Shown here one piece after another: positions 23,836 through 33,445 of a stretch of 64,000 nt of DNA. The position numbers were made by a program, and so were the translations under genes. The first letter of the stretch is position 1; each line of letters starts with the position of its first letter. The stretch is from Lolium rigidum (taxonomy: Eukaryota; Streptophyta; Magnoliopsida; Poales; Poaceae). The DNA lies in contig NC_061508.1 of NCBI RefSeq assembly GCF_022539505.1, positions 67,651,754 through 67,715,753 on the forward strand. Direction: 5' to 3'. Below the pieces are notes generated by a model. That model did no database searches. It was not told where the DNA came from and saw only the letters and a program-made list of their open reading frames with translations.

Positions 23836-25384
23836 GCCCATCTTCAGCCGCGCAATGCAAACTGACGCTGCGACCGTTTGCGTCCGCTGGACCGAAAAAT
23901 ACGTCTGGTACCACCTCTAGCGGGGCAACGCAAAGTGACCGGGTCGTCCGCGGCGACGCAAATCTGGAAAATACGCGCCTCGGATGCGTCTCTGCGGACG
24001 CTGCATGGACGCGTAAAGTGTTCGCTCGTGTCTGGTGGACGTTTCGTCGGGCCCGCCTGGCAGCAACCCTACGTCGATACGTCTTCTCAAACGCGCCAGC
24101 GACTGGCACCGCTACATCGTTTCGGCAGTCTGCGCCACGTTAATGGTGATGCCTTGGCTGTCGAGCGGCCGTCGCCTACCTCCGCCAACCACGTTAATAG
24201 CGACGCCACGCATCCCGCGGCCATCGCCTGCCTCCGGTCTATATAAAGAGGGCGCGCGTTCTTCTTCCTCATCCACTCCTCCAAACAAACCCTAGCCGCC
24301 ACAAGCTCCACCGTAGCGCCGCCTAGCTCTTCCTGCGACGCAGCCAGGCCCGCGAGGAAGTCCATGGCGGGTCCTGGTGGCCGGCGAGGCGGTCGAGGCC
24401 GCGACCCTGGGCGCCCCCGGGGCCGGGGCAGGGGCCGGCGAGGCGGTCGAGGCCGTGGCCCTGGGCGCCCCCGGGGCCGAGGCAGGGGCCCCCGTGGTGG
24501 AGCAGCTACGGCCTCACGCTCGTCGTCGCCTGCGCCCTCCTCGTCTTCGCAGGACGACCGCTGCTTCGAGTTCCTCCTCCGCATCGACGACGACCCACTC
24601 GGCATCAAGCGGCTCCCGGATAAGTTCGCCGAGTTCGTTGATGGCGTCGAGCCGGCGCACTTGTAGCTACGGGAGGCCAGCTGCAACTTCTGCCGGTGGA
24701 CTGTGGAGGTCTTGTTCGACGGGCAGGGCAAGATGTATCTGCACACGGGGTGGGACAAGTTCGCCCGCGACCTTGCGCTCGAGCCCGGCTGCCAGCTCAC
24801 CTTCCTCTACGATGGGGACGGCGAGATGATCGTCAAGGTGTTCGACGATACAGCCTGCCGCAGGCACTACCACACCGGCGAATCCGGCTCAGACACCGAT
24901 AGTTAGAACTTAGAGTGTTCTTTTCTTTGCAGCGAATATGGCTATGGGCCAGACGAAGCCAGTAGTGAACGTTTCTGGTTATTCTTCCTCGGAAGAACCA
25001 ACAGGGGCACCGTCCAGGCTGGATTTTCCAGTTTGGTTGACTGGGTGTGCCTCGAATGTTCTTTCTTGGCAGCGAACAAACGGAAATCAACACAACTGGT
25101 TTTTTTTAAATGTTTTTATTTGTGTCAACCATGGTTCAAACTATGTATTAGTTTGTGTAAAACATGTTCCAAACTATGTATTAATTTGTGTAAAATAATG
25201 TTTCAATATGTAATGTTTGGAACTATGTTTAAATGGAGAAGAGGAAAAAAACAAGAAAAAAAATGCGTCGTCCAGCTGGAACCACCCCTGACCTGCGGAC
25301 AAAAACGATCATTTTACCGTCTGTGGCACGACGCAAACGGACACGCACGAACAATAAAATGCGTCGCGTCGGCTGGAGATGCGC
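23836..25384. mobile_element. TIR element (PIF/Harbinger-like?) carrying a B3 gene
   Basis: The left end GCCCATCTTCAGCCGCGCAA and the reverse complement of the right end (GCGCATCTCCAGCCGACGCG) form an imperfect inverted repeat. CCGTTTGCGTC recurs at matching depth on both sides. TTA precedes the left end, as expected for a Harbinger target site, but the right flank does not show it. There is no transposase. The interior is a promoter-to-3'UTR copy of a B3-type gene. The superfamily is an inference. Confidence 0.45.
24364..24906 (+). pseudogene. B3 DNA-binding domain protein with one premature stop
   Basis: A single-exon frame of 181 codons. Residues 1-48 are RGG/RPRG-rich, built from a 54-base tandem duplication (24380-24487), followed by a Ser-rich linker. 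From about residue 62 the sequence matches plant B3 domains: CFEFLLRIDDDPLG, LPDKFAEFVDGVEP, WTVEVLFDGQGKMYLHTGW, KFARDLALEPGCQLTFLYDG and MIVKVFDDTACRRHYH. Codon 101 (24664-24666) is TAG inside the domain; the frame continues perfectly on either side, so the break is young or is read around. A TATATAAA box at 24239 and a leader with AAACCCTAGCC suggest it was copied with its promoter. B3 proteins are nuclear DNA-binding regulators; the target is unknown. Confidence 0.75.
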
Positions 25385-26888
25385 CCAACGAGCCAAGTGG
25401 TGCACCTAAGCAGACGCGCAAGTCAACAGGAAAAACGGCGCAGAACGCGAGCGCAGAGCAGAGCGGGCATGCATGCCTTGCTGCTGCGGGACACTGGGAA
25501 CAACACGGGCGATGATGCGGAAGCCGATGCGCGTAGCGTGCGGAGTGAGAGAGAGAGGAGCGGGTGGGGCGGTGAGCGGCACAGCGAGGGACGCGAGGCA
25601 GCGAGCGAGGCGAAGCGACGGCCAAGTCGAGCAGCTCGGGGAAGATGGGCCGGCTCGGTATGACCGGTCCCGGTCATACCGGCCGCCCTTCCTGGACGCG
25701 CGGGAGATGGGCTTCCCGGTCAGACCGGCCCAGTGCCCGGTATGACCGGCTGGGTCCACTGGAATCTGGCCACGCCAGCCAGTTAGACCGGCCAGGTCTG
25801 GTTGGACTTGCCCGAGCTGCTGTTTCACCTCTTTCTTTTTATTTTCTTCACCTTTTTTTCTTTTCTTCTTCCACTCTTTCTCCTTTCTTTATTTAGAAAA
25901 AAAAACAGAGCAAACTACGAGCACGAGATGAGGAGAACCAAAGGTGAAATATGATGGCATACAATGACAAATATATGGTGGAGGAAGACGGCAAACGCAA
26001 GGTGCAAAAAGATGGCAAAAGATAGAAATAATGTGGGGAGCAAGATGCCAAACGAGAATATAGAAATAGAGAGGATTGATTTGAGCCAAGTAGCTAAATA
26101 AAAACTTCGATATCCTCTTAATAGTGCAGGGTCCTATACTCAAGAAAAACCGAAAAGAGCAGACTATCTTGTTGCGATTTTTCGAGCTCCGTCTTCGAGC
26201 TCTCTTTCGAACTCAGTCTTGAGCTCTTCCTCTCCCTTTTCACGACGTGGCCCGACACCATAATAGGGCGAGAGAATTAGCAGCATTCCGCTTGACCTTG
26301 ATAACGATGCTCATACTTCATTCAAGCCGGAACACCTCGGTTGATCGCATGATCTAGGTCTTGGTCACCAATAGTTCAACTCAAGAGACTTGGAGGATTG
26401 TGACACCGACTTCGAACCAAACCTTTTTTGTTGACATCAACTATCTTGAATGCAACATATGGACTTCAAGCAAAACCTATGGAGTACTCTTTGAAACAAA
26501 AACTCAATGAAAATATTAGTCCATAGAAATTATCATCAATTACCAAAAACAAACATAGGGAAAAATACCCTTACAATAAGAAGACAAATGCTCGAATTCC
26601 TGTAGAATTTTGTGCTTTGCTTTGGCAATTTGTATTTGCCGCAATGATGTCTTTTTTAATAGAGGTGAAGGTGTGCTCTTTTTTGCCTACTGGATCTACA
26701 TGTTGATCAGTGGAAACCTATGAAATTTGGATGCATTCGGTTAATAGCGATCGAGTTCGGGCTATTATCTTCAGCCAGATTGACTGCATACTAAAAGGAT
26801 ACAAGATGTTTAGTGGAGTTTTGCACCCTCTTTTTCATTGACTAATTCATGTACCCAGTTTATGCGATCAGTAAACTTGTAATATAAT

Positions 26889-27200
26889 AACTATAATCTC
26901 TTAAGACTTTCTAATAAAAAGCCACGTGTGGTGCATCACTCTGACAGAGGCGGCTGGAGTTTTCCTCCATTTTTAAGAAAAATGCTCATGATCAGTGGAG
27001 TAGCGCCAAAGCTATTGTCAATCAAGACACCACACAGCTACGGCTCTCTGCCCTGCCAAACATAGAAGGTGAACATGCCGTACGTGACATGCACCCCTCG
27101 TCTCTGGTCGCCTCACATCACAGGGCTGGACCGGTCCGATCATGAGAGGGAGGAGGCCGATTTTCTTCGTTCGAGTTTGGCAAGGTGCGCACTTGTACTG
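26889..27200 (+). promoter_or_regulatory. RCCR upstream region (right copy) with G-box
   Basis: This is the 5' flank of the RCCR gene, duplicated at 23171-23460. A perfect G-box CACGTG lies at 26923-26928 and is kept in both copies; G-boxes bind bZIP/bHLH factors of light and abscisic-acid signalling, so a role in senescence control is possible but inferred. A TATA-like TATATAC is at 27348-27354, about 75 bases before the start codon. Confidence 0.5.
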
Positions 27201-27424
27201 CTTTTAAGCACGAGCGTGTTGGCTGTTTGCGGCACAACATTTTTCCTACGATTGATTTTCTTCCACACCGTACCGCTTGTGTTCTTTCTCCATCGCCGTC
27301 GCTGCGAGCTTAGCGGAGATCGCACGTCGCTGGCGACTCGCTGCGTGTATATACGCGCATAAACACTGCACACCGGTCACTAGCTTGCACAGACCAGCTG
27401 AGACGTGTCCTCTGGCCAGCCCTC

Positions 27425-28820
27425 ATGCTTCCCGCTCCGTGCAGGCCGCTCCTCCACCGCTGCTCACAGCAGGCGGCGGCCGTCGACACCGTCGGCGCGG
27501 CGTCACGACGTCGCCGCCACCGTCCTCTCTGCGTACCATCGGGACCGATGCGCGCGTCGGCGGTGGCACAGCAGAGGAGGGCCGACGCGGTGGGCCGGAT
27601 GCCGCCGCTGGCGCACCGGGAGGTGATGCTGGAGCTGGCGGGCAAGGCGGAGGCGGCGCTGGGCGCGCGCCTTCTGCCGTCCGAGGTGCCCGCGGATGTG
27701 GCGGAGTTCCGCAACGCCGCCGGGAACGCACTCGGCTCAGTGGACGTGCGCCGCGGCGTGCCCGGCTCGTCGGTACGTACGTGAACATAGCGCAGTACAT
27801 TGACATGTGTGGATGATGGTTTGCATGTCTAGAAGAACGAGCTCAATTAGGTTTATAGCACTTGGTTGCTGTATATACTCGATTTATACGTGTACAACTT
27901 GTGAGAAGTATAACAAGCTAGCAGCCCACAGCTGAACCAGTTGATTACAGAGGAAATTAAGTTTAAAGGTTGCTGATGCAGTCTCTGACGGTAACTTTGA
28001 TGAGTCGAAGTTAATTTGTGGCAATCCGACTGCTAAGTGCTAAACTGTGAATTACTACGTCCAAACATAATAAGCTAGCTCCTCAGTAGTAGTTTACAGC
28101 AATTTAAGCTTAACTATTTGTCGCTGACTTGATTGCTAGGCACGTTTATTTAGATGTTCATGACTAATTCTTCAACTTCTTTCATGTTTTTTCTCTCCTG
28201 TGCTGAAGGTCGACTTCACGCTCGAGGCCTGGTTCCACCGCCAGCTCCCGGGTGGCGGAGCCATCGACATCAGCTCCCTGATTTTCGTCCTCAACGGCGC
28301 CACCGACGCGCCACACTTCCTCATGGAGTTCATCCAGGGCGGCCCAACCTCGCTCGTCATCCTCCTCGACCTCCTCCCGCGCAAGGACCTCCCGCTTCAC
28401 CCAGAGTACATCACCAAGTACTACGAGGCCACGGGCGTGGACGCGCACCGCCGGAGCATCGAGCGGCTACCGCAGGTCCGGCCCTACGTCTCGCCGTTGC
28501 TGCTCGTGCGGAGCCTGTGGTCGCCCACGGCGGTCGTCGTGGACGTGCAGTGCGGGGAGGGAAGGGAGGCGGCGCTCGAGAAGATCGTGCAAGGCCAGCT
28601 CGCGGCCTCCGCCAAGGAGGTTCTTGGCGTCTGGCTGGAGCACTCCGCGGTGGCGGTGGAGATGAGTGACGCAGAGAGGGAGAGCATGGTGGCCAGGGAT
28701 AAGATGATCTCGGCTACGGAGCTGGAGCTCAACCTATCCGCCAACCTGCCGAGGATGTTTGACGCCGACGTCTCCGCCAGGGTCGTTGCTGAGATCCGCA
28801 AGGCGTTCTTAGGGCACTGA
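27425..28820 (+). CDS. RCCR: Red chlorophyll catabolite reductase, chloroplast (319 aa)
   Basis: CDS join(27425..27772, 28209..28820), one 436-bp GT-AG intron, phase 0. RCCR reduces the open-chain red chlorophyll catabolite made by pheophorbide a oxygenase to primary fluorescent catabolite, using ferredoxin, in plastids of senescing tissue; its Arabidopsis counterpart is ACD2. Residues 1 to about 42 are Arg/Ser/Ala-rich and almost acid-free, fitting a plastid transit peptide. The mature part shows family motifs: FTLEAWFHRQLPGGGA, LMEFIQGGPTSL (Glu156 in MEFIQ), LLPRKDLPLHPEYI, SPTAVVVDVQCGEG and, near the end, NLPRMFDADVSARVVAEIRK. Length is normal for the family. I chose the first ATG in frame; Met82 in exon 1 is internal. 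TATATAC lies ~75 bases upstream and a G-box ~500 upstream. No break is visible. A ~300-bp copy of its 5' flank at 23171 suggests a lost tandem copy. Confidence 0.93.
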
Positions 28821-28916
28821 AAGTCTACTGGAGATCATCATGCATGGCTATGTAAAGTGTATACAGGTACAACGACTATAGACGTGCCAAAAGTACAGGG
28901 GACTGCATTTGTTTGG
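28821..28916 (+). other. RCCR 3' flank
   Basis: Probable 3' untranslated sequence. It ends where an LTR-like sequence opening TGTCGGGGGATGACC begins at 28917. No canonical AATAAA is seen, so polyadenylation may use a weak plant signal or lie in the repeat. Confidence 0.35.
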
Positions 28917-29034
28917 TGTCGGGGGATGACCCCCGGTAAGGGTATGGCCTAATGCCCAACTTAAATCTTTAATGTCGGCTTATCAAAGTAAGCCCGATAA
29001 TCTTGTTTACGGGTAAAAATGGTGTTAGACCAGA
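28917..29034. mobile_element. LTR-like fragment split by CACTA 2 (left part)
   Basis: TGTCGGGGGATGACCCCCGG opens like a grass LTR terminus. The sequence appears to continue after the CACTA at about 32069-32290 (GTCAACCGGCTTGGGGAAGC, AGGAACCGGCTTAGGGG). No partner LTR or coding region is visible, so the family is undetermined. Confidence 0.45.
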
Positions 29035-29568
29035 TACTAGTAGAAAACAGGTTTTTCGTCAGGTCTCTTTGGTCTCGGCCGTGTCCTCGGCTAGAACCAA
29101 AGGCCTGGCCACGTCGCCCTGAATCCGCCCAATCGTACTGCACCCATAGGTCCCGGTTTGTTAGGATCCATTTGTCCCGGTTTGTATCCCAAATCGGGAC
29201 TAAAGGATTTTGCGGCACGTTGCGCCTGCAGTACCCCCTTTAGTTCCGGCTTGTGACACGCGCCGGGACTTAAAGTCAAATGGTTCGTTCCGCGGAAGCC
29301 GATCGCCGTGTCGCCATTATTGACCAGCGCCGAAATCGAGCGTCACGCGCACGGGAATTGATCACCCGGTGGCTGGTCCTGTTCATCTTCATCTTTCATT
29401 CCTTTATATGCCCATCTTCTCCACCATTTCCACACACAACATTCTTCCATCTCATCTCCTCCACCATTGCAAAAAAAGCTCTCCTCTTCGTCGACGTTTC
29501 GGACTCATGGAGAACCTCGCGCGCGACCCGGCTCCTCGAACTCGGGTGTACCACCTGATGGCGAAGGG

Positions 29569-30139
29569 ATGTCGTTCAAGGTCACGGTCGCTCTCCGTGC
29601 AAGAAGGGTGGAGAAGGGGATCCGCGCCGTGAAGAGGGACTATCTCGACAACGCACCAATCAAGTGTGTCGGCTTGGATTGCGAGTTCACCAACCCTCGC
29701 GAGGGTGATCAGCGCGCTGCCGTCCTTCAACTCTCGGTGGCGTCCAAGAATTTGGTATTCCAAATTTGTCATGTTGATGAAGTGCCACAAGTTCTTAGGG
29801 AGTTCTTGCAGGACAGGACCATCAGATTCTGCGGCGCGGCTATCGGCAAGGATGTGGAGATGCTCCGTACGGTATTCATATTACTTCTGCGTACGACCTC
29901 TAGAAGATACTCCCGAATCCTACAAATATCACATTCTGAATCTATATGAGCTGGCACATTCTATCATTGGGATAAAGCTTGAGAAGAAGAAGAGGAAGAA
30001 GTACAATAAAAAGGACGCCGCGCAAGAAAAAGAATATGAACTCATATTTGGATAGGCCAATGTTCCATTAAGCTACGAGCAAGTACGCTATGCCGCGCTG
30101 GACGCTCGTCTGGGCTTCGAGATGGCTAGGAGTTATTGA
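29569..30139 (+). pseudogene. Captured 3'-5' exonuclease (DEDDy, WRN-exo-like), broken
   Basis: The first frame starts at Met 29569 and shows a DEDD exonuclease fold: KCVGLDCEFTNPREGDQRAA (Asp and Glu of motif I), LQLSVASKNLVFQICHV, and IRFCGAAIGKDVEMLR. At about 29870 a one-base loss shifts the frame; the expected continuation YGIHITSAYDL is in another frame and then meets a TAG. The C-terminal part resumes as LYELAHSIIGIKLEKKKRKK, passes an in-frame TAG (30052), and ends LSYEQVRYAALDARLGFEMA (Tyr...Asp of motif III), TGA at 30137. The family removes nucleotides from 3' ends of DNA or RNA, but this copy cannot make a complete enzyme. It lies wholly inside the CACTA, so it is a transposon-captured gene fragment. 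Confidence 0.8.
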
Positions 30140-30261
30140 CAGCTAGTTAGCTACAATAGCCATGTTGATCGTCTCAACATTTATGTGTATGAACTATGTG
30201 TCTTTCTATAAATCGTCTTCAATATATATCGAAGTATGTGTATGAACTATGTGTCTTTTAA

Positions 30262-30545
30262 TATATATCGAACTATGTGTATGAACTAGAGACATATTTT
30301 CGTGTGTATTTTACATCTCTGCATTCACTCCATGCCGCCTCCTCCACGTCCACCTCCATCACCATCACGCTGCAACCGAAGAAGATATATATATATCGAA
30401 CGATGTGTATGAACTAGCGACATATTTCCTTGTGTATTTTACATCTCTGCATTCACTCCATGCCGCCTCCTCCACATCCACCTCCATAACCAACGCGTTT
30501 CTTGTATCTCTGCATGCCGCCACCTCCACATCCACCTTAATCACC
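30262..30545. repeat. ~130-bp imperfect tandem duplication
   Basis: TATCGAAC(T/G)ATGTGTATGAACTAG followed by CATGCCGCCTCCTCCAC occurs at about 30266 and 30396, with a shorter third CCGCC(A)CCTCC block near 30510. It lies in the CACTA, directly after the exonuclease remnant. Confidence 0.65.
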
Positions 30546-30580
30546 ATCACGCTGCACCCGACGCTCCACCATCACGCTTC

Positions 30581-31541
30581 GGTTTACAGATTTGAAGATA
30601 TTAATTATTTGGCAATATTATATGGATAATGCTTATATTATTTGCTAATAATAATAATAAAATGAATAAAAACATAATTATTTCATATTAAAATTCCTCA
30701 TATTTTTCTAATAATAAAACATATATTATTTGTCTAATTGCGGTTTACAGATTTCAAGATATTAATTATTTGTCCATATTATATGAATAATGCATATATT
30801 ATTTGATAATAATAATAAATGAATAAAAACATAATTATTTCATATTCAAATTCTTCACATTTTTTAATAATAAAGCATATATTATTTGTCCAATTACGAT
30901 TTACAGATATGAAGATATTAATTATTTGGCCATATTATATGAATAATGCATATATTATTTGATAATAATAATAAAAAATGAATAAAAACATAATTATTTC
31001 ATATTCAAATTCCTCACATTTTCTAGTAATAAAACATATATTATTTGTCCAATTGCGGTTTACAGATTTCAAGATATTAATTATTTGTCCATATTATATA
31101 AATAATCCATATATTATATGATAATAATAATAATAAATGAATAAAACATAATTATTTCATATTCAAATTCCTCACATTTTTCTAATAATAAAGCATATAT
31201 TATTTTTCCAATTGCAGTTTACATATTTCAAGATATTAATTATTTGGCCTTATTTTATGAATAATGCATATATTATTTGATAATAATAATAAATGAATAA
31301 ATACATAATTATTTCATATTCAAATTCCTCACATTTTTCTAATAATAAAGCATATTATTTATCCAATTGCGGTTTACAGATTTCAAGATATTAATTATTT
31401 GGTCACATTGTATGAATAATGCATATATTATTTGATAATAATAATAATAAATGAATAAAACATAATTATTTTATATTCAAATTCCTCACATTTTCTAATA
31501 ATAAAGCATATATTATTTATCCAATTGCGATTTACAGATTG
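30581..31541. repeat. AT-rich ~158-bp satellite, six units plus a partial
   Basis: Unit starts, marked by (G)TTTACAGATTT(C/G)AAGATATT, lie at about 30583, 30741, 30898, 31057, 31215 and 31372, with a last partial at 31528. Each unit contains TTAATTATTTGG, an AATAATAATAA run, and TTCATATTCAAATTCCTCAC. There is no coding content. A similar sequence (TTCGATTTAAAGATATCAAT, about 17920) lies in the first CACTA. Confidence 0.88.
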
Positions 31542-31649
31542 TTTTTTGTTTCAAAAAATACAGAAATGTGACACAATGGTATAAGAGTTAATAGGATTTA
31601 TATGGTAGTATTTACAACAAGGTACAATCACATTCGTGGGAGCGCAACA

Positions 31650-31722
31650 TGAAAGAACCGAGGACTTAAGCGTGCTGAGGGTGGAGTATTGTGCGGACGA
31701 GTAACCGACCGAGAAGTGATGA
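31650..31722 (+). repeat. 5S rRNA-derived module in CACTA 2
   Basis: GACTTAAGCGTGCTGAGG, then GGAGTATTGTGCGGACGAG, TAACCGACC and GAGAAGT follow the 5S rRNA 3' half in order but are more diverged than the module at 18150. The sequences after both modules are also alike (AATTT(G)AC.TA..ATTAA.TGTA), so they share one origin rather than arising independently. Confidence 0.65.
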
Positions 31723-32068
31723 CCAAGTCTACAATTTAACTACAGATTAAATGTAATTAGTATTAAAAATAGTCCAAGTGAGAGAGTAACAAGTCAAACA
31801 AAAATAAAAATGAAAAAATAAATTAGAAAAATGAAAAACATAATTATTGAAAATAATAGTTAGTCCCTGTTGGGATTACAAGCCGGGACTAAAGGTTCTC
31901 CAGCCCAAATCCTGTATCGTTGCCACGTGGAGGGCTATTTATCCCGCCTGATAACTGGACCGGGACTAAAGGCGAAGCCTCCTTTAGTCCCGCATGTATA
32001 GTTCCGGTTGGCCAACCGGGACTAGAGCCCGTTACGGGCCGGGATTGAATGCCATGTCTCCACTTGTG

Positions 32069-33159
32069 AGATTAAAGGTCAACCGGCTTGGGGAAGCTGG
32101 ATTGAGGTACCAGCATAGCCATGTCGGCATAAGAGAAACTAGCATAGATGAAGCCAGAAATGTCAAGATGGACCAGATTAAGAAAAGCTAGTCGAAGGAC
32201 GAAAAACCGACATACTTAGGCAGGAACCGGCTTAGGGGTCCAGCATATGGCCAACGGCATGTGCCTTCCCCCAAAGTCCACGCGCTCAGGTTAACTGAAT
32301 TTGTTCCTCATCCTGTTGTACTTTGACTTCTCAACTTTTGAGTTTTTTAGTGTACGTTCATGTTTCTACAATATAAGGTAGATGTAAAAAATAAGTATAA
32401 GTAAAAATACATCATAAGATAAACCATGATATGGTATGATAGAAGAACAGTCATACCATGATATTATATCACCATGATATGATATGTTGGGTAATATGAT
32501 TGGTAAAATTGATTGGAAATGAGGATACCTGCAAATACATTCTACAAAAAGTAAAAATTACATTCTATATTGTCATATACATTTTGAATGTGTTGGATAT
32601 AAAAATACATCATAAGCATCAGAAGATATATATAGTTATTAATTTTTACATCCTACAGTTAAAATCAAAGCAATATATCAAAAAATATACGTCCAAACAC
32701 AATAGGGAAATACTAACTCCATACGCAACAAGTATTTATAGACATTTTTTTACATTACTGCCATATAACAAATGCAGAGAATGTACTATTAATCCCAAAC
32801 CAAAAATGCATCCTACAACACATGTGCATTGACATGAACTACATACAGAATGTATATATTAACAATTTTATACATCCCTGTGACTGCCATCATACTACAT
32901 GTTATGGTTTCAAAAGAATACATCATATGGTACAAATGTTACATGCCATGTAGATAATTTGCAATAATTACTACACCATGTAGAAAATTGATGATCCAAA
33001 AATCATCAATCTATGAGATATCAACCTCAGAAAATGTCACATGACGAGTGTATGGAATCCAACAAGCATACATATACATACTGCTCATACACCCAGGATG
33101 TATAAACTATCAGAATGTAGCAAAAAAAAAACAACTAGATTCACCTCCTTTGTGCCTAA
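32069..33159. other. Repeat remnant and AT-rich intergenic sequence
   Basis: The first ~220 bases continue the LTR-like fragment interrupted by the CACTA. At 32420-32490 ATGATATGGTATGATAG and TCATACCATGATATTATATC form short palindromes. I see no gene. Confidence 0.4.
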
Positions 33160-33445
33160 ATGGAGGAAATAATGGGTAATAGAACTCCAACAGACCAAAG
33201 GCCAACCCCAAACTCAACATGGGCATGTAGAAACGCATGCCGGATCGAAGAACTCACCAGCAACCTCGTACAACGTTCGAAACTCAACAGAATCGTTGAA
33301 TTGGCAGGTCCGCGATGCCAATTGACTCCTAAATGGAGGAGAACAAGGGTAATCTAAATCCAACCGAGCGAACGCCGACCCAAAATCAACATGAGCATGT
33401 TGAAACGCACGCAGAAACGAAGGACTCACCAGCAACACGATGTGG
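33160..33445. repeat. Diverged direct repeat of ~115 bp
   Basis: AATGGAGGA...GGGTAAT...CCAAC is followed by CAACATG(G/A)GCATGT and GAAACGCA, then GGACTCACCAGCAAC or the like. It occurs at about 33160-33275 and 33332-33445, separated by ~55 bases. No protein family is recognised on either strand. Confidence 0.6.

Larger units (their letters stand above)
23461..26885. mobile_element. LTR-retrotransposon-like block between the duplicated flanks
   Basis: The block contains recurring GGTATGACCGG / CCGGTCATACCGG motifs (23720-23840, 25655-25800) and GAGCTC-rich sequence at 26185-26230 that resembles grass LTRs. I could not place clear LTR ends, and no gag or pol is visible. A TIR-like element with a B3 gene is nested in it. 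Treat the class as tentative. Confidence 0.4.
29035..32068. mobile_element. Non-autonomous CACTA transposon with captured gene (3034 bp)
   Basis: The left terminus is TACTAGTAGAAAAC; the reverse complement of the right end is CACAAGTGGAGAC. Both are degenerate forms of CACTAGTAGAAAA. A 3-bp target duplication AGA flanks them (29032-29034, 32069-32071). GTCCCGGTTTG / CGGGACTAAAG subterminal repeats occur in both orientations at 29145-29275 and 31860-32045. There is no transposase. The inside holds an exonuclease pseudogene, a ~158-bp satellite and a 5S-like module. Confidence 0.8.

Noticed and set aside
23171..27200. The 300-bp direct repeat as LTRs of one element
   Set aside because: The repeat does not start TG or end CA, has no PBS or PPT beside it, and its right copy is continuous with the RCCR promoter.
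27277..27816. Alternative + strand frame overlapping RCCR exon 1
   Set aside because: The frame without family motifs is an out-of-frame shadow; the RCCR frame joins exon 2 in phase with conserved residues.
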